A DNA stretch of 64,000 nucleotides from Serratia sp. FDAARGOS_506 (GCF_003812745.1 NZ_CP033831.1:1798001-1862000), one strand, 5' to 3'; counted from the stretch's first letter, positions 39,021 to 51,385 are shown. The notes: generated from the letters alone by a model not told the origin. Program-made: numbers and translations.

Positions 39021-39219
39021 ATACCCGTCATCTTTCGAGCCGCAGCGTTGTTGGCTGCTCACCGTTATTCGGCCCCTCCATGGGCCTCACCCCTTGCGGG
39101 GCCACTGTAGGCAGTGTTCAAATCTGCTCCCGGCAGATTTGTCACCCCAGTCACTTACTTTAAGCTCCTGGGGACTCCTGTGCTTGCCGCCTAGCTGCAA
39201 CTAGAAAGCTATAGGGTAT
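39021..39219. repeat. Palindromic intergenic repeat, copy A
   Basis: A 199-bp element with ends ATACCC and GGGTAT, containing the core CCCAGTCACTTAC...AAGCTCCTGGGG. A shorter copy lies at 52312-52436 with the same ends and core. This copy has an internal insert of about 75 bp. It fills the yjdC-dsbD gap. It resembles the interspersed palindromes of Yersinia and Serratia genomes; the family name is not certain. Confidence 0.7.
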
Positions 39220-39220
39220 G

Positions 39221-40942
39221 TCACATCACTTTCTGCAAATGCGCGTTGAAGGCTTCCGCCTTCATAAAACCGGTGACCCGCTCGGCCGTCAGCTCGCGGC
39301 CCGCCGGATCGAAGAACAGGATCGTGGGTAATCCCAGGACCTGCAAATGCTTCAGCAGCGCCGCCTGTTCCGCGCCGTTGGCGGTCACATCCGCCTGCAG
39401 CAGCACCGCGTTGGCCAGGCTCGCCTGCACCGCCGCATCGCTGAAGGTGTATTTTTCGAACTCTTTACAGGCCACGCACCAGTCGGCGTACAGATCCAGC
39501 ATCACCGGTTTGCCCCGCGCCTGTTGCAGCGCGAAATCGAGCTGCTCGACGTTGTTGATGCGGGTAAAAGTCAGGTGCGGCTGAGCGGCCTGCTGAGCCT
39601 GATCGGCACCGAAGGCCCAGTCCTGCAGCGGCCGCGCGGCGATCACCGCCGCCGCCAGCAGCAGAAGCTGCAGGGCGCGTGCCCAGCCGCGCGCGCTCCT
39701 CAGGCTCAGGGCGAAGGCCCAGCCGAAGAACGCCAGGCCGAGCAGGCTCCACAGGCGCAGGCCCCACAGATCGCCGATTACTCGCTCCAGCAGGAACACC
39801 GGCAGCGCCAGGATGACGAAGCCGAAGGCTTCTTTCACGTACTGCATCCACGGGCCGCTGCGCGGCAGCAGGCGGTTGCCGAACAGGGTAACGATCACCA
39901 GCGGAATGCCCATCCCCAGCGCGTACAGGTACAGGGTGCCGCCGCCGGCCCACAGGTTACCGCTCTGGGCGATGTACAGCAGGATGGCGCTGAGCGGCGC
40001 GGTGGTGCAGGGCGAGCAAATCAGCCCGGCCAGGGCACCCATCAGGAACACGCCGGTCAGCGAGCCGCCGCGCTGGGTGTTGCTCCAGTTTGCCAGCCGG
40101 GTTTGCAGCGCGGAGGGCAGCTGCAGGGAATAGAGGCCGAACATCGACAGTGCCAGCGCGATAAACAGCGCCGACAGGCCGATCAACACGTAAGGGTGCT
40201 GCAGCGCCGCCTGGAACTGCAGGCCGGCGGCGGCTACCACCAGCCCCAGCAGGGTGTAGGTGAGCGCCATGCCCTGCACGTAAACCACCGCCAGCGCCAG
40301 AATGCGGCCGCTGCTTTGCGGCCGGTCGCGGCCGAGGATGATGCCGGAGATCAGCGGGTACATCGGCAGCACGCAGGGGGTGAAGGCGATGCCGATGCCG
40401 ATCAGCAGCGCCCACAGCGGCGAGAACGGCAGGCTGGCCGGCGCAGCGGGCTGTTCGGTTGGCGCTGTGGCGGCAGCCGGGAGCGGGGCGGCCGCGTCGG
40501 CGCTGACGGCATCCAGCGGGATGATCCGGGTTTCCGGCGGATAGCAGAAGCCGGCCTCGGCGCAGCCCTGATAGGTGACGCTGAGGCTGGCGTTGGCCGC
40601 CGCCTGTTGCAGCGGCACCTGCAGATTCAGCTGCTGTTTGAAAATCGCGACTTCGCCGAAGAATTCGTCCTTGTGGCTCAACCCGTTGGGCAGGGTAAAC
40701 GCGCCGAGCGTCGCCTGCTGCGGCACCAGTTTGATCTGCTGGCGATACAGGTAATAGCCCGGGCGGATCTGCCAGTTCAGCGTCACCTGGCTGCCTTGCT
40801 GTTTGAAATCGAAGGCAAAGGCCCGATCGACGGGCACGAACTGGCTGCCGCCCTTCGGCGCGAACAGCGAAGCCTGCGCCGCCTGCGGCAGGAAGAACAG
40901 GCTGCAGAGCAGCAAAATCAGTTTAATGAAGCGTTGATCCAT
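39221..40942 (-). CDS. dsbD: Thiol:disulfide interchange protein DsbD
   Basis: A 573-aa inner-membrane electron transporter that passes reductant from cytoplasmic thioredoxin to periplasmic DsbC, DsbG and CcmG. It has a signal peptide (to PQAAQAS), a periplasmic alpha domain with cysteines in CAEAGFC, an eight-helix membrane core with cysteines in FTPCVLPM and LICSPCTT, and a C-terminal thioredoxin-like domain with WCVAC. All six functional cysteines are present. It overlaps cutA by 25 nt, as expected for the cutA-dsbD pair. Confidence 0.97.
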   Translation of the reverse strand: MDQRFIKLILLLCSLFFLPQAAQASLFAPKGGSQFVPVDRAFAFDFKQQGSQVTLNWQIRPGYYLYRQQIKLVPQQATLGAFTLPNGLSHKDEFFGEVAIFKQQLNLQVPLQQAAANASLSVTYQGCAEAGFCYPPETRIIPLDAVSADAAAPLPAAATAPTEQPAAPASLPFSPLWALLIGIGIAFTPCVLPMYPLISGIILGRDRPQSSGRILALAVVYVQGMALTYTLLGLVVAAAGLQFQAALQHPYVLIGLSALFIALALSMFGLYSLQLPSALQTRLANWSNTQRGGSLTGVFLMGALAGLICSPCTTAPLSAILLYIAQSGNLWAGGGTLYLYALGMGIPLVIVTLFGNRLLPRSGPWMQYVKEAFGFVILALPVFLLERVIGDLWGLRLWSLLGLAFFGWAFALSLRSARGWARALQLLLLAAAVIAARPLQDWAFGADQAQQAAQPHLTFTRINNVEQLDFALQQARGKPVMLDLYADWCVACKEFEKYTFSDAAVQASLANAVLLQADVTANGAEQAALLKHLQVLGLPTILFFDPAGRELTAERVTGFMKAEAFNAHLQKVM

Positions 40943-41241
40943 AACAGGTAATCTTTATCTCCGGCCATCACCGGCAGCACCAGCAGCTCGGGCGTCTGGT
41001 AAGGGTGATGTTGTTTCAGGGTGTCGAGCAAGGCCTGCTGACGGCGGCGATCGCTTTTGAACAGCATCTGCACTTCGTATTCCTGTTCCAGTTTCCCTTC
41101 CCAGTAATACAGCGAGGTAGCGCCGGGCAGCAGCGTGGCGCAGGCCGCCAGCTTATCGCCCAAAACGCGCGCCGCCAGTTCCTGGGCGCTGGCTTCATCG
41201 GGTGCGGTACAAAGTATGACGACAGCTTCGCAATCAGACAT
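40918..41241 (-). CDS. cutA: Divalent-cation tolerance protein CutA
   Basis: A 107-aa cytoplasmic CutA1 family protein, a trimeric small protein linked to copper tolerance. The core [18 protein letters not shown] and the [17 protein letters not shown] segment are typical. The start at MSDCEAVV is chosen because AGAGGG lies six bases upstream. An ATG five codons earlier has no ribosome site. It overlaps dsbD. Confidence 0.95.
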   Translation of the reverse strand: MSDCEAVVILCTAPDEASAQELAARVLGDKLAACATLLPGATSLYYWEGKLEQEYEVQMLFKSDRRRQQALLDTLKQHHPYQTPELLVLPVMAGDKDYLLWINASLN

Positions 41242-41350
41242 CTTCAGCCCTCTCATCGGTTCGAATGGGCACTATACCCTGAAGGCGGATTGGCTAGAAG
41301 GCGAGTTTATCGCCAAAAGGAAAACCGGGGCCGCAGCCCCGGTCGGAGCG

Positions 41351-42652
41351 TTACAGCATGATGCTGCCGAGCAGGAAGCCGAATACCACGGCGAAGATCA
41401 CGCCCATGGTACCGGGAATGAAGAACGGATGGTTGAACACGAAGCGGCCGATGCGCGTGGTGCCGGTATCGTCCATCTGCACCGCGGCGACCAGCGTCGG
41501 GTAGGTCGGCAGGATGAACAGGCCGGAGACGGCGGCGAAGGAGGCGACGGCGGTCAGCGGCGATACGTTCAGCGCCAGCGCCATCGGCATCAGCGCCTTG
41601 GCGGTAGCGGCCTGCGAGTACAGCAGCGCCGAACAGAAGAAGAAGATCACCGCCAGCAGCCACGGGTGCGCCTGAATGACGCTGCCGGCCGTCTCTTTGA
41701 TCCAGTCGATGTTAGCCTGCACGAAGGTATCGCCCAGCCAGGCGACGCCGAGGATACAAATACAGGCGCTCATGCCGGCCTTGAAGGTGCTGGAGTTCAG
41801 CACCATGTCGGTGTCGACGCGGCACAGCAGGGTGGTCAGCGTGGCGACGCTCAGCATGATGATCAGGATGGCGTTAGTGGTGTTCATCAGCGGCTTGGCC
41901 ACCAGGCCCAGGCCCGGGCTATTGATGATGGCGTAAGCCACTACGCACAGCACGCCCAGCAGGAACAGCAGCACCGAGGCTTTGGCGCGCGGTTTGATCT
42001 CCAGAGCGTTGTTGCCGCGCAGAGTGATCAGGCCTTCTTCCAGGCGTTTCAGGTACACCGGGTCGTTAGACAGCTTGGAGTCGAACAGCCAGGTCACCAG
42101 TAGCGACATCACCAGCACGGCGCAGAAGGTGGACGGGATCACCACCATCAGCAGGTGCAGGTAGCTGACGCCGTGGCCTTCCATCACCGAAGACATGTAC
42201 ACCACCGCGGCGGAGATCGGCGAGGCGGTAATGGCGATCTGCGCGGACACCACGGCGGTCGACAGCGGCCGGCAAGGCTTGATGCCCTGTTCTTTCGCCA
42301 CTTCGGCGATCACCGGCAGCGCCGAGAGCGAGATGTTGCCGGTGCCGGCGAAGATGGTCAGGAAGTAGGTGACGATAGGGGCGAGAATGGTGATGTGCTT
42401 GGGGTTCTTGCGCAGCAGCTTTTCGGTCTGTTGCACCAGGTAATCCATCCCCCCGGCGACCTGCATGGCGGAGATCGCCGCAATCACCGCCATGATGATG
42501 GAAATCACGTCGAAGGGAATGCTGCCCGGTTTGACGCCGATCAGCGCCAGGACCAGAACGCCCAATCCCCCCGCGAACCCGATACCGATACCGCCCAACC
42601 TGGCCCCTAAAAAGATGGCCAGCAGAACGATAACCAATTCTACGGCTAGCAT
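41351..42652 (-). CDS. dcuA: Anaerobic C4-dicarboxylate transporter DcuA
   Basis: A 433-aa inner-membrane antiporter (same length as E. coli DcuA) with 10-12 hydrophobic segments. It exchanges aspartate or fumarate for succinate during fumarate respiration. It lies downstream of aspA on the same strand, separated by a hairpin terminator, as in E. coli. It partners functionally with frdABCD, also in this window. Confidence 0.97.
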   Translation of the reverse strand: MLAVELVIVLLAIFLGARLGGIGIGFAGGLGVLVLALIGVKPGSIPFDVISIIMAVIAAISAMQVAGGMDYLVQQTEKLLRKNPKHITILAPIVTYFLTIFAGTGNISLSALPVIAEVAKEQGIKPCRPLSTAVVSAQIAITASPISAAVVYMSSVMEGHGVSYLHLLMVVIPSTFCAVLVMSLLVTWLFDSKLSNDPVYLKRLEEGLITLRGNNALEIKPRAKASVLLFLLGVLCVVAYAIINSPGLGLVAKPLMNTTNAILIIMLSVATLTTLLCRVDTDMVLNSSTFKAGMSACICILGVAWLGDTFVQANIDWIKETAGSVIQAHPWLLAVIFFFCSALLYSQAATAKALMPMALALNVSPLTAVASFAAVSGLFILPTYPTLVAAVQMDDTGTTRIGRFVFNHPFFIPGTMGVIFAVVFGFLLGSIML

Positions 42653-42720
42653 AGTGTTTACTCCTTAAAATGTGAGAAATTGAAAATCAAACGTTAAAAT
42701 TTTGTGGGCGCCGGAAAGTA

Positions 42721-42757
42721 AAAAGGCACGCTATCCAGAGGATTTAGCGTGCCTTTT
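42721..42757 (-). terminator. aspA-dcuA intercistronic terminator
   Basis: AAAAGGCACGCTA / TAGCGTGCCTTTT is a 13-bp perfect stem with an 11-nt loop, ending in TTTT on the minus strand. It lies between aspA and dcuA and should make aspA transcripts more abundant than dcuA. Confidence 0.8.
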
Positions 42758-42777
42758 AGGGCTACCGGGTAGGTCTG

Positions 42778-44214
42778 TTATTGTTCATTTTCATCCGTAT
42801 AGCGTTTGGCTTTATAGGCCGGGTGCATCAGGTTCTCCACGGAGAAGATGTCATCCAGCTCGGCTTCGGTCAGCAGGCCGCGTTCGAGCACCACTTCGCG
42901 CACGCTCTTGCCGGTTTCGGCACAGATCTTCCCGACGATGTCACCGTTATGGTGGCCGATGAACGGGTTCAGATAGGTGACGATACCGATCGAGTTGAAG
43001 ACGTAGTGTTCGCAGACTTCTTTATTCGCGGTGATGCCGTTAATGCATTTTTCCAGCAGGTTGTAGCAGGCATTGGTCAGGATGTGGATCGACTCGAACA
43101 TCGCCTGGCCGATCACCGGCTCCATCACGTTCAGCTGCAGCTGGCCCGCTTCGGCCGCCATGGTAACGCAAGTGTCGTTGCCAATCACCTTGAAACACAC
43201 CTGATTGACCACTTCCGGCACTACCGGGTTCACTTTGGCCGGCATGATGGACGATCCCGCCTGCAGCTCAGGCAGGTTGATTTCGTTCAGGCCGGCGCGC
43301 GGGCCGGAGGAGAGCAGGCGCAGGTCGTTGCAGATTTTGGACAGTTTCACCGCCAGGCGTTTGAGCGCGCTGTGCACCATCACGTAGGCGCCGCAGTCGG
43401 AGGTGGCCTCGATCAGGTCTTCCGCCGGCACCACCGGCAGGCCGCTGACTTCCGCCAGTTTTTGTACCGCCAGCGGCTGGTAGCCTTCCGGGGTGTTGAG
43501 CGCGGTGCCGATGGCGGTGGCGCCCAGGTTCACTTCCAGCAGCAGCTCTGCGGTGCGGTGCAGGTTGCGGGTCTCTTCGTTCAGCAGCACGCTGAAGGCG
43601 TGGAATTCCTGGCCGAGGGTCATCGGCACTGCGTCCTGCAGCTGGGTGCGGCCCATTTTCAGGATGGTTTCGAACTCTTTCGCCTTGCGGTCGAAGCCTT
43701 CGCGCAGCTGGTTGATGGCGTCGATCAGTTTCTGGTTGGAGGCGTACACCGCGATGCGGAACCCGGTCGGGTAGGCGTCGTTGGTGGACTGGCACTTATT
43801 GAGGTGATCGTTCGGGTTCAGGTACTGGTATTCGCCTTTTTGGTGGCCCATCAGCTCCAGGCCGATGTTCGCCAGCACTTCGTTGGTGTTCATGTTCAGC
43901 GAGGTGCCTGCGCCGCCCTGGAACACGTCCACCGGGAACTGATCCATGCATTTGCCTTTATCCAGCACCTCGTCGCAGGCCTGGATGATCACGTCGGCGA
44001 TTTTGCGCGGGATGGTTTTGAGTTCTTTGTTGGCCATCGCCGCGGCCTTTTTCACCATCACCATGCCGCGAACGAACTCGGGGACATCGCTGATTTTGCT
44101 GTTGCTGATGTAGAAGTTTTCAATCGCACGCAGAGTGTGAACTCCGTAGTAAGCGTCTGCGGGGACTTCACGTGTTCCTAACAGGTCTTCTTCGATACGA
44201 ATGTTGTTTGACAT
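42778..44214 (-). CDS. aspA: Aspartate ammonia-lyase (aspartase)
   Basis: A 478-aa fumarase/aspartase superfamily enzyme (E. coli AspA 478) converting aspartate to fumarate and ammonia. The signature [12 protein letters not shown], which carries the catalytic serine, is present. It supplies fumarate to FrdABCD and exchanges substrates through DcuA. Upstream is a 369-nt region with a strong CRP-type site. Confidence 0.98.
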   Translation of the reverse strand: MSNNIRIEEDLLGTREVPADAYYGVHTLRAIENFYISNSKISDVPEFVRGMVMVKKAAAMANKELKTIPRKIADVIIQACDEVLDKGKCMDQFPVDVFQGGAGTSLNMNTNEVLANIGLELMGHQKGEYQYLNPNDHLNKCQSTNDAYPTGFRIAVYASNQKLIDAINQLREGFDRKAKEFETILKMGRTQLQDAVPMTLGQEFHAFSVLLNEETRNLHRTAELLLEVNLGATAIGTALNTPEGYQPLAVQKLAEVSGLPVVPAEDLIEATSDCGAYVMVHSALKRLAVKLSKICNDLRLLSSGPRAGLNEINLPELQAGSSIMPAKVNPVVPEVVNQVCFKVIGNDTCVTMAAEAGQLQLNVMEPVIGQAMFESIHILTNACYNLLEKCINGITANKEVCEHYVFNSIGIVTYLNPFIGHHNGDIVGKICAETGKSVREVVLERGLLTEAELDDIFSVENLMHPAYKAKRYTDENEQ

Positions 44215-44583
44215 GAGAACCTTCTCTATGTGTTGCTGCCGAATTAATAATTTGTCAGGTCAAGGCTAGTAAGGGCACAGCCTAAATTAATATTGCCGAA
44301 GGCTAGGGGCGTGAAACGATTAACCAAATCGCCCGTTGCTGCCCAGATCATATGCTGGTTGGTAAGAAATGACTGAATCCAGATCACCTTATGGTGTTTA
44401 AGGATATGCCCTTTTCCGGTTCTGTGACTTCTTTCACGTTTGTGAACTTTAGCAATAAAAACCGGCTCTCGGTTGAAATGGTGGGGGGATGCCCTCATTG
44501 TAATGGTGTCGGCCGTTTCCGGCCTCTTTTTTCGCGCCGTTGCCCCGTGGCGGCCGCGCCTTACCTACCGATAGGAGAACCAG
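44215..44583. other. aspA/fxsA divergent intergenic region
   Basis: 369 bp without a supported gene, containing promoters of aspA (minus) and fxsA (plus). Apart from the CRP-like site, I see no clear further regulatory motif. An FNR site, known for E. coli aspA, was not identified by eye. Confidence 0.5.
44423..44438. promoter_or_regulatory. CRP site upstream of aspA
   Basis: TGTGA-CTTCTT-TCACG matches the CRP consensus TGTGA-N6-TCACA at nine of ten conserved positions. It lies about 209 nt before the aspA start. CRP activation of aspA is known in E. coli. Confidence 0.6.
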
Positions 44584-45072
44584 GTGCGCTGGTTACCGCT
44601 ACTGCTGATATTTCTGCTGGCTTACATAGAAATATCCATCTTTATCAAAGTCGCCGCCGTGCTCGGCGTGGCTGTCACCCTGTTGCTGGTGGTGTTCAGC
44701 TCCTGCGTCGGCATTTCGCTGGTGCGCAATCAGGGCATGAAAACCTTCGTGCAGATGCAGCAAAAACTGGCGGCCGGCGAAAGCCCGGCGGCGGAAATGG
44801 TGAAAAGCGTTTCGCTGGTGCTGGCGGGCTTCCTGCTGCTGATACCGGGCTTCTTCACCGACTTCCTCGGCCTGTTGCTGCTGCTGCCGCCGGTGCAAAA
44901 ATCGTTGACGCTGAAGCTGATGCCGCATCTGTCGGTTTATCGCCCAGGTGGTTGGACGGGCGGCGACGCCGCCAACGGCAACACCTTCGACGGCGAATTC
45001 CAGCGCAAGGACGACGAACGCCCGGTGCTGGAACACCGCCCTGACGAGGAGCGCAAGCCTCACGATCGTTAA
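44584..45072 (+). CDS. fxsA: FxsA family membrane protein
   Basis: A 162-aa protein (E. coli FxsA 158) with three hydrophobic segments in the first ~105 residues and a polar cytoplasmic tail rich in charged residues. E. coli FxsA relieves F-plasmid exclusion of phage T7; its normal role is unknown. The GTG start follows AGGAGAACCAG. It sits upstream of groES as in E. coli and is closed by a terminator. Confidence 0.9.
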   Translation: MRWLPLLLIFLLAYIEISIFIKVAAVLGVAVTLLLVVFSSCVGISLVRNQGMKTFVQMQQKLAAGESPAAEMVKSVSLVLAGFLLLIPGFFTDFLGLLLLLPPVQKSLTLKLMPHLSVYRPGGWTGGDAANGNTFDGEFQRKDDERPVLEHRPDEERKPHDR

Positions 45073-45074
45073 GC

Positions 45075-45098
45075 AAACGCGGCTCAGGCCGCGTTTTT
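45075..45098 (+). terminator. fxsA terminator
   Basis: AAACGCGGC / GCCGCGTTT with a TCAG loop and T-run starts right after the fxsA stop. Confidence 0.85.
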
Positions 45099-45151
45099 CC
45101 TGTCTGTAGCACCCCCACGACCAAAAATGCGAAATTTTTTTCGTTAGCCCC

Positions 45152-45178
45152 CTTGAAGGGGGCTGGAACGCCCCCATC
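45152..45178 (+). promoter_or_regulatory. Sigma-32 heat-shock promoter of groES-groEL
   Basis: CCTTGAA (-35 type, preceded by CCC) and CCCCCAT (-10 type) are separated by about 14 nt. This is essentially the E. coli groE sigma-32 promoter sequence, and it lies about 85 nt before groES. Confidence 0.88.
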
Positions 45179-45261
45179 TCAAATGCCACGAGGCCGGTAA
45201 TAACAACCATCCGGTGTACAACCCTAAATCTGATAGAGACCTTCTTACAGGAGAGCGTTCA

Positions 45262-45555
45262 ATGAGTATTCGTCCATTGCATGACCGCGTTATCGTCAAG
45301 CGCAAAGAAGTTGAATCAAAATCTGCTGGCGGCATCGTCCTGACTGGCTCTGCTGCGGGTAAATCCACTCGCGGTGAAGTGGTTGCAGTGGGTAAAGGGC
45401 GTGTGCTGGAAAACGGCAACATCCAACCGCTGGATGTGAAAGTTGGCGATATCGTGATTTTCAACGACGGCTACGGCGTGAAAGCAGAGAAGATCGACAA
45501 TGAAGAAGTGTTGATCATGTCCGAAAGCGACATTCTGGCAATTGTTGAAGCGTAA
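45262..45555 (+). CDS. groES: Co-chaperonin GroES
   Basis: A 97-aa co-chaperonin that caps the GroEL cavity. The mobile loop is visible as [14 protein letters not shown]. The start at [10 protein letters not shown] follows ACAGGAGAG. An upstream in-frame extension of 16 codons reads promoter DNA. It is co-transcribed with groEL 44 nt downstream from the sigma-32 promoter. Confidence 0.99.
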   Translation: MSIRPLHDRVIVKRKEVESKSAGGIVLTGSAAGKSTRGEVVAVGKGRVLENGNIQPLDVKVGDIVIFNDGYGVKAEKIDNEEVLIMSESDILAIVEA

Positions 45556-45587
45556 TTGCGCTTTATCTTCTGAACTGAACGAGTTGA

Positions 45588-47246
<1,659 letters not shown>

Positions 47247-47273
47247 TCATCCCCCACACGCTTGTGTGCTGAG

Positions 47274-47303
47274 AACCCCGGTCAAACGACCGGGGTTTTT
47301 TTT
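47274..47303 (+). terminator. groESL terminator
   Basis: AACCCCGGTC / GACCGGGGTT with an AAAC loop and eight T residues lies 28 nt after groEL. Confidence 0.93.
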
Positions 47304-47471
47304 ACCTTAAAAATCAATAAAAAGAATGTTTGTTTAGCTTGTTATTAGTTATGTGAATGAATTATTGCATTATTTTGTTTTTGCCCTAAACCGTTGTCGT
47401 TTCGTACCGATATAGCCCCTACCAGGCGGGGAATTTTCCCTCGCCGGTGTGACTGTCAACGGAGACGACTT

Positions 47472-49103
47472 ATGCTGAAAAATATGAAAATAGCCACCTG
47501 GCTGATGTTGATGTTGATGCTGTTGCTGTTGGGCTTGATGCCCATGGGAACCGGCGCCATCGCCTTCTATTTCATGCAGCAAAACGGCAACAGCATCGGC
47601 AGGATGAGCACTTTCTCCGACGAGGAAGCCGCGCTGAACCGCAGTTGGCGTGCTTTGCTGCAAACGCAGACGCTGATCGACAATATGGCGTTTGAGCGTA
47701 TGGCGCAGACGGACGCCGCCGATATCCGGCAGGGCATCATTGAGGCACGTAACGAGCTGCGCAGCGCCGACGTCGCGTTCAACCTGTTCTGGGAAACGCC
47801 GGGCCTGACGGTATCGCGCCCGGATCTGGGCGAGGCGATGAAAAAGGTCTACCTGGCGCAGCAGGCGGTGCTGAAGCAAGAACTGACGCTGTTGGCCGAC
47901 ACGCCGCAGGCGGCGCTGATCGAGCGGCTGCACGCGATGGCGGCAGAGAAGCGCCAGGTGCGCCAGCGGCTGGATAGCCAGTTTGCCGACTACATGCGGG
48001 CCACGGTGGCCGCCCACCGTCTGGCGGTGGAAGAGGCGGAGCAGACCCAAAAAGCCTTCGCGCGCCTGCTTAGCGGCACCTTGGCAGCGATCCTGCTGCT
48101 GCTGGTCGCCGTGCAACGTGATTTCCGCCGGCGCTTGATCCTGCCGCTGCGCCAGATCGCCGAACACTTGCAAAAGGTGGGGCGCGGCGATCTGCGCAGC
48201 GAGATCGCGGTGCGCAACAACAATGAGATTGGCATGCTGTTCGCCAGTCTGCGGACGATGCAGCAGGAACTGAGCGCCACCGTGCAGCAGGTGCGTGACG
48301 GCGTGGAGTCGATCAACCACGGTACGCACGAGATTGCCGTCGGCAACGCCGATCTTTCCAGCCGCACGGAAGAACAGGCCAGCGCGCTGACGGAAACCGC
48401 CGCCAGCATGGAGCAGATCACCGCTACGGTGCGGCAAAACGCCGATAACGCCAACCAGGCCGCCGGGATGGTCAATCAGACCGCCGGCATTGCCCGCAAC
48501 GGGGAAACGCTAATGGCCAGCGCGGTCGACAAGATGCGGGCGATCAACGACAGTGCGCGCCAGGTAGGGGATATTACCAGCGTGATCGACGGCATCGCCT
48601 TCCAGACCAATATCCTGGCGTTGAACGCCGCCGTGGAGGCCGCGCGAGCCGGTGAACAGGGGCGGGGTTTTGCGGTGGTGGCCGGCGAGGTGCGCAATCT
48701 GGCGCAGCGCTGCGCGACTTCGGCCAAGGAAATCAGCAGTCTGGTCGACGGCGTGACCGGCGATATCGCCGCCGGCGTGCGCTTGGTGGAGCAGGCCGGC
48801 GAGACGATGAATGCCATCGTTGGCTCGGTGAACCAGGTGACGTCGCTGATGGATAACATCTCGTACGCGTCGGAAGAGCAAAGCAAGGGCGTTGAGCAGG
48901 TCGGGGTGGCGGTGACCCAAATGGATCAGGTGACCCAGCAGAACGCTGCGCTGGTGGAGGAGGTGGCGACCACCGCCGTCGGCGTGGAGGAGCAGGCGGC
49001 CCTGCTGGCGCAGGCGGTGGCGGTATTCCAACTGGCGGAGGGGGAATCGCGCCAGGGCGACGTGGAGGCGCAGGCATCGGCGGCCGTTGCCGGTTGGGCA
49101 TAA
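47472..49103 (+). CDS. Methyl-accepting chemotaxis protein
   Basis: A 543-aa chemoreceptor with an N-terminal membrane helix (about 7-33), a periplasmic four-helix-bundle-type sensor of about 155 residues, a second membrane helix (about 193-212) and a HAMP domain. It ends in a cytoplasmic signalling domain with the hairpin tip [34 protein letters not shown]; the quoted tip is longer than most motifs because it is invariant. No C-terminal NWETF-type CheR-binding pentapeptide is present (it ends AAVAGWA), so adaptation would rely on other receptors. The ligand is unknown. The ATG at 47472 has GGAGACGACTT upstream. It lies between groEL and yjeI, where E. coli has no such gene. Confidence 0.93.
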   Translation: MLKNMKIATWLMLMLMLLLLGLMPMGTGAIAFYFMQQNGNSIGRMSTFSDEEAALNRSWRALLQTQTLIDNMAFERMAQTDAADIRQGIIEARNELRSADVAFNLFWETPGLTVSRPDLGEAMKKVYLAQQAVLKQELTLLADTPQAALIERLHAMAAEKRQVRQRLDSQFADYMRATVAAHRLAVEEAEQTQKAFARLLSGTLAAILLLLVAVQRDFRRRLILPLRQIAEHLQKVGRGDLRSEIAVRNNNEIGMLFASLRTMQQELSATVQQVRDGVESINHGTHEIAVGNADLSSRTEEQASALTETAASMEQITATVRQNADNANQAAGMVNQTAGIARNGETLMASAVDKMRAINDSARQVGDITSVIDGIAFQTNILALNAAVEAARAGEQGRGFAVVAGEVRNLAQRCATSAKEISSLVDGVTGDIAAGVRLVEQAGETMNAIVGSVNQVTSLMDNISYASEEQSKGVEQVGVAVTQMDQVTQQNAALVEEVATTAVGVEEQAALLAQAVAVFQLAEGESRQGDVEAQASAAVAGWA

Positions 49104-49281
49104 CGCCGCCGCACTGTATTTGATGATATTTTTGCCGCCCGGGGCGATTTAGCTGGTAAACTGGTAAGTCATCAGCTGTCGCTCAAGACGTTGGCCCGCT
49201 CGCGTGGCAACGGATGCTTAAGAGATGGCATCGCTTTCTGATAAGCTTTTGCGTAATTCTCAACATCGAATGGGGAACAAG

Positions 49282-49626
49282 ATGCGGATTAAAGCCTTAC
49301 TGGGTCTCTCGGCAGCGATGCTGCTGGCGGGTTGCAGCACTACTCATGAACTGACCGCTGCGGGTCAGCAGATCAAGTTCACCGACAGCAAGCCGGCGGC
49401 GGAATGCCAGCTGCTGGGGGAAGTGACCGGCACCCAGAGCAACTGGCTGTCCGGCAACGGCGGTGAAGGCAGCTCCATGCGCGGTGCGGCCAACGATCTG
49501 CGCAACAAGGCGGCGGCCATGGGCGGCAACGTGATCTACGGCGCCAACAGCCCGAGCCAGAATCTGCTCTCCAGCTTCGCACCGCTGGACAGCAAAATGG
49601 TCGGCCAGGTTTACAAGTGCCCGTAA
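49282..49626 (+). CDS. yjeI: DUF4156 lipoprotein YjeI
   Basis: A 114-aa predicted lipoprotein. A signal peptide with lipobox LLAGC puts the lipidated cysteine at about residue 19. The mature part is a small DUF4156 domain with a second conserved cysteine pair (AECQLL and VYKCP). Function is unknown. The start is set at MRIKALLGL, since it follows GGGGA and gives a normal signal peptide; an ATG four codons earlier is possible. It lies upstream of epmB as in E. coli. Confidence 0.88.
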   Translation: MRIKALLGLSAAMLLAGCSTTHELTAAGQQIKFTDSKPAAECQLLGEVTGTQSNWLSGNGGEGSSMRGAANDLRNKAAAMGGNVIYGANSPSQNLLSSFAPLDSKMVGQVYKCP

Positions 49627-49658
49627 GGCGCTGAGGCCTAACGCCGCGAAGAGATAAA

Positions 49659-49688
49659 AAAAGAGGAATGCCACGGCATTCCTCTTTT
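49659..49688. terminator. Bidirectional terminator yjeI/epmB
   Basis: AAAAGAGGAATGC / GCATTCCTCTTTT with A- and T-runs lies between convergent yjeI and epmB. Confidence 0.88.
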
Positions 49689-49709
49689 CGTTGGGGGATT
49701 TGGCGCGCG

Positions 49710-50738
49710 TCACTCCTGCATCAGGCGCAGATCGATCGGCGTTTTGCTCGGTTCGCCGCCCACCTCACGCGTCAGGCGCGGCACCAGATAACCGGACACC
49801 TTGCTCAGCAGCGCCTGCATGATGGCGCGCGCTTCATCGTCGCTGACCATGAAGTGCGCCGCGCCCTGCACCTTGTCCAGCACGTGGATGTAGTAAGGCA
49901 GGATACCGGCGTCGAACAGCGCGTTGCTGAGCGCCGCCAGCGTGTCGGCATCGTCGTTGACGTCGCGCAGCAGCACGCTCTGGTTGAGCAGCGTGACGCC
50001 GGCGAGGCGCAGCTGCGCCATGGCGCTTTGCAGATCGCGGTCAATTTCGTTGGCGTGGTTGATGTGCGTGACCATCAGCACCTGCAGGCGCGAGGCCGAC
50101 AGCAAGCGGCACAGCGCCGGCGTGATGCGCGCCGGGATAACTACCGGCAAACGGGTGTGAATGCGCAGGCGTTTCAGATGCGGGATGGCCTCCAGCTCGC
50201 CGACCAGCCACGCCAGCTCGCTGTCTTTGGCCATCAGCGGATCGCCGCCGGAAAAAATGATCTCATCCAGTTCCGGGTGTTGGCGGATATAATCCAGTGC
50301 CTGCCGCCAGTTGTTCTTATTGCCCTGATTATCCTGATAGGGGAAGTGGCGGCGGAAGCAGTAACGGCAGTTGACCGCACAGCCACCCTTGACCAGCAGC
50401 AGTGCGCGATTGCGGTATTTGTGCAGCAGGCCCGGCACCACGCTGCGCTGCTCATCGAGCGGATCGGTGGTGAACCCTGGGGCGTTGATGAACTCCTCTT
50501 TGGCGGTCAGCACCTGGCGCAGCAGCGGGTCGTTGGCATCCCCGGGGCGCATGCGTGCGGCAAAGGCGCGGGGCACTCGCAGAGCGAACAGCCGGCGGGC
50601 ATCGCGCCCCTGCGGCAGTTCCGGGTGCGTATTCAGTGACAAAAGCTGCAGTAATTCATCAGGATCGGTAATAACATCGGCGAGTTGATGCAACCAATCT
50701 TCTCTATGTGCCGTACTTTGGGTTATAATGTGTGCCAT
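49710..50738 (-). CDS. epmB: EF-P lysine 2,3-aminomutase-like protein EpmB
   Basis: A 342-aa radical SAM enzyme of the KamA family that converts (S)-alpha-lysine to (R)-beta-lysine for modification of EF-P. The [4Fe-4S]/SAM motif is CAVNCRYC. It is divergent from efp across 42 bp. The full modification set is split in this window: epmB and efp here, epmA at 56199. epmC is not present. Confidence 0.97.
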   Translation of the reverse strand: MAHIITQSTAHREDWLHQLADVITDPDELLQLLSLNTHPELPQGRDARRLFALRVPRAFAARMRPGDANDPLLRQVLTAKEEFINAPGFTTDPLDEQRSVVPGLLHKYRNRALLLVKGGCAVNCRYCFRRHFPYQDNQGNKNNWRQALDYIRQHPELDEIIFSGGDPLMAKDSELAWLVGELEAIPHLKRLRIHTRLPVVIPARITPALCRLLSASRLQVLMVTHINHANEIDRDLQSAMAQLRLAGVTLLNQSVLLRDVNDDADTLAALSNALFDAGILPYYIHVLDKVQGAAHFMVSDDEARAIMQALLSKVSGYLVPRLTREVGGEPSKTPIDLRLMQE

Positions 50739-50780
50739 TTTTTTGGCTAAGCTACCAGTTCAAATATTCAGAGGGCCATC

Positions 50781-51347
50781 ATGGCGACTTATTCTAGCAA
50801 CGATTTCCGTCCGGGTCTTAAAATCATGTTCGAGGGCGAACCTTACGCCGTCGAAGCCAGTGAGTTCGTTAAGCCGGGCAAAGGCCAGGCGTTTGCACGC
50901 GTGAAAATGCGTCGTCTGCTGACCGGCACCCGCGTGGAAAAAACCTTCAAGTCTACCGATTCTTGCGAAGGCGCAGACGTGATGGATACCAACATGAACT
51001 ACCTGTACAGCGACGGTGAGTTCTACCACTTTATGCACCCTGAGTCTTTCGAACAGCATCAGGTTGACGGCAAAACCGTAGGCGACGCGGCCAAATGGCT
51101 GCAGGATAATGCAGAGTGCATCATCACCCTGTGGGATGGCCGTCCAATCGCCGTTCAGCCGCCGAACTTCATCGAAGCGGAAATTACCGATACCGATCCG
51201 GGCCTGAAAGGCGATACCGCAGGGACTGGCGGCAAGCCGGCTACCCTGAGCACCGGCGCCGTGGTTAAAGTGCCGTTGTTCGTACAGATCGGCGAAGTGA
51301 TCAAAGTTGACACTCGCTCTGGCGAATACGTCTCTCGCGTTAAATAA
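50781..51347 (+). CDS. efp: Elongation factor P
   Basis: A 188-aa three-domain translation factor that relieves ribosome stalling at polyproline. The modified residue Lys34 is present in VKPGKGQ, matching the EpmA/EpmB pathway genes found here. The length equals that of the E. coli protein. Confidence 0.99.
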   Translation: MATYSSNDFRPGLKIMFEGEPYAVEASEFVKPGKGQAFARVKMRRLLTGTRVEKTFKSTDSCEGADVMDTNMNYLYSDGEFYHFMHPESFEQHQVDGKTVGDAAKWLQDNAECIITLWDGRPIAVQPPNFIEAEITDTDPGLKGDTAGTGGKPATLSTGAVVKVPLFVQIGEVIKVDTRSGEYVSRVK

Positions 51348-51352
51348 GTTTC

Positions 51353-51385
51353 AAAGCAGAGGAACCCCCGCGGTTCCTCTGCTTT
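51353..51385 (+). terminator. efp terminator
   Basis: A 14-bp stem (AAAGCAGAGGAACC / GGTTCCTCTGCTTT) begins 6 nt after efp. The T-run is short. Confidence 0.8.
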
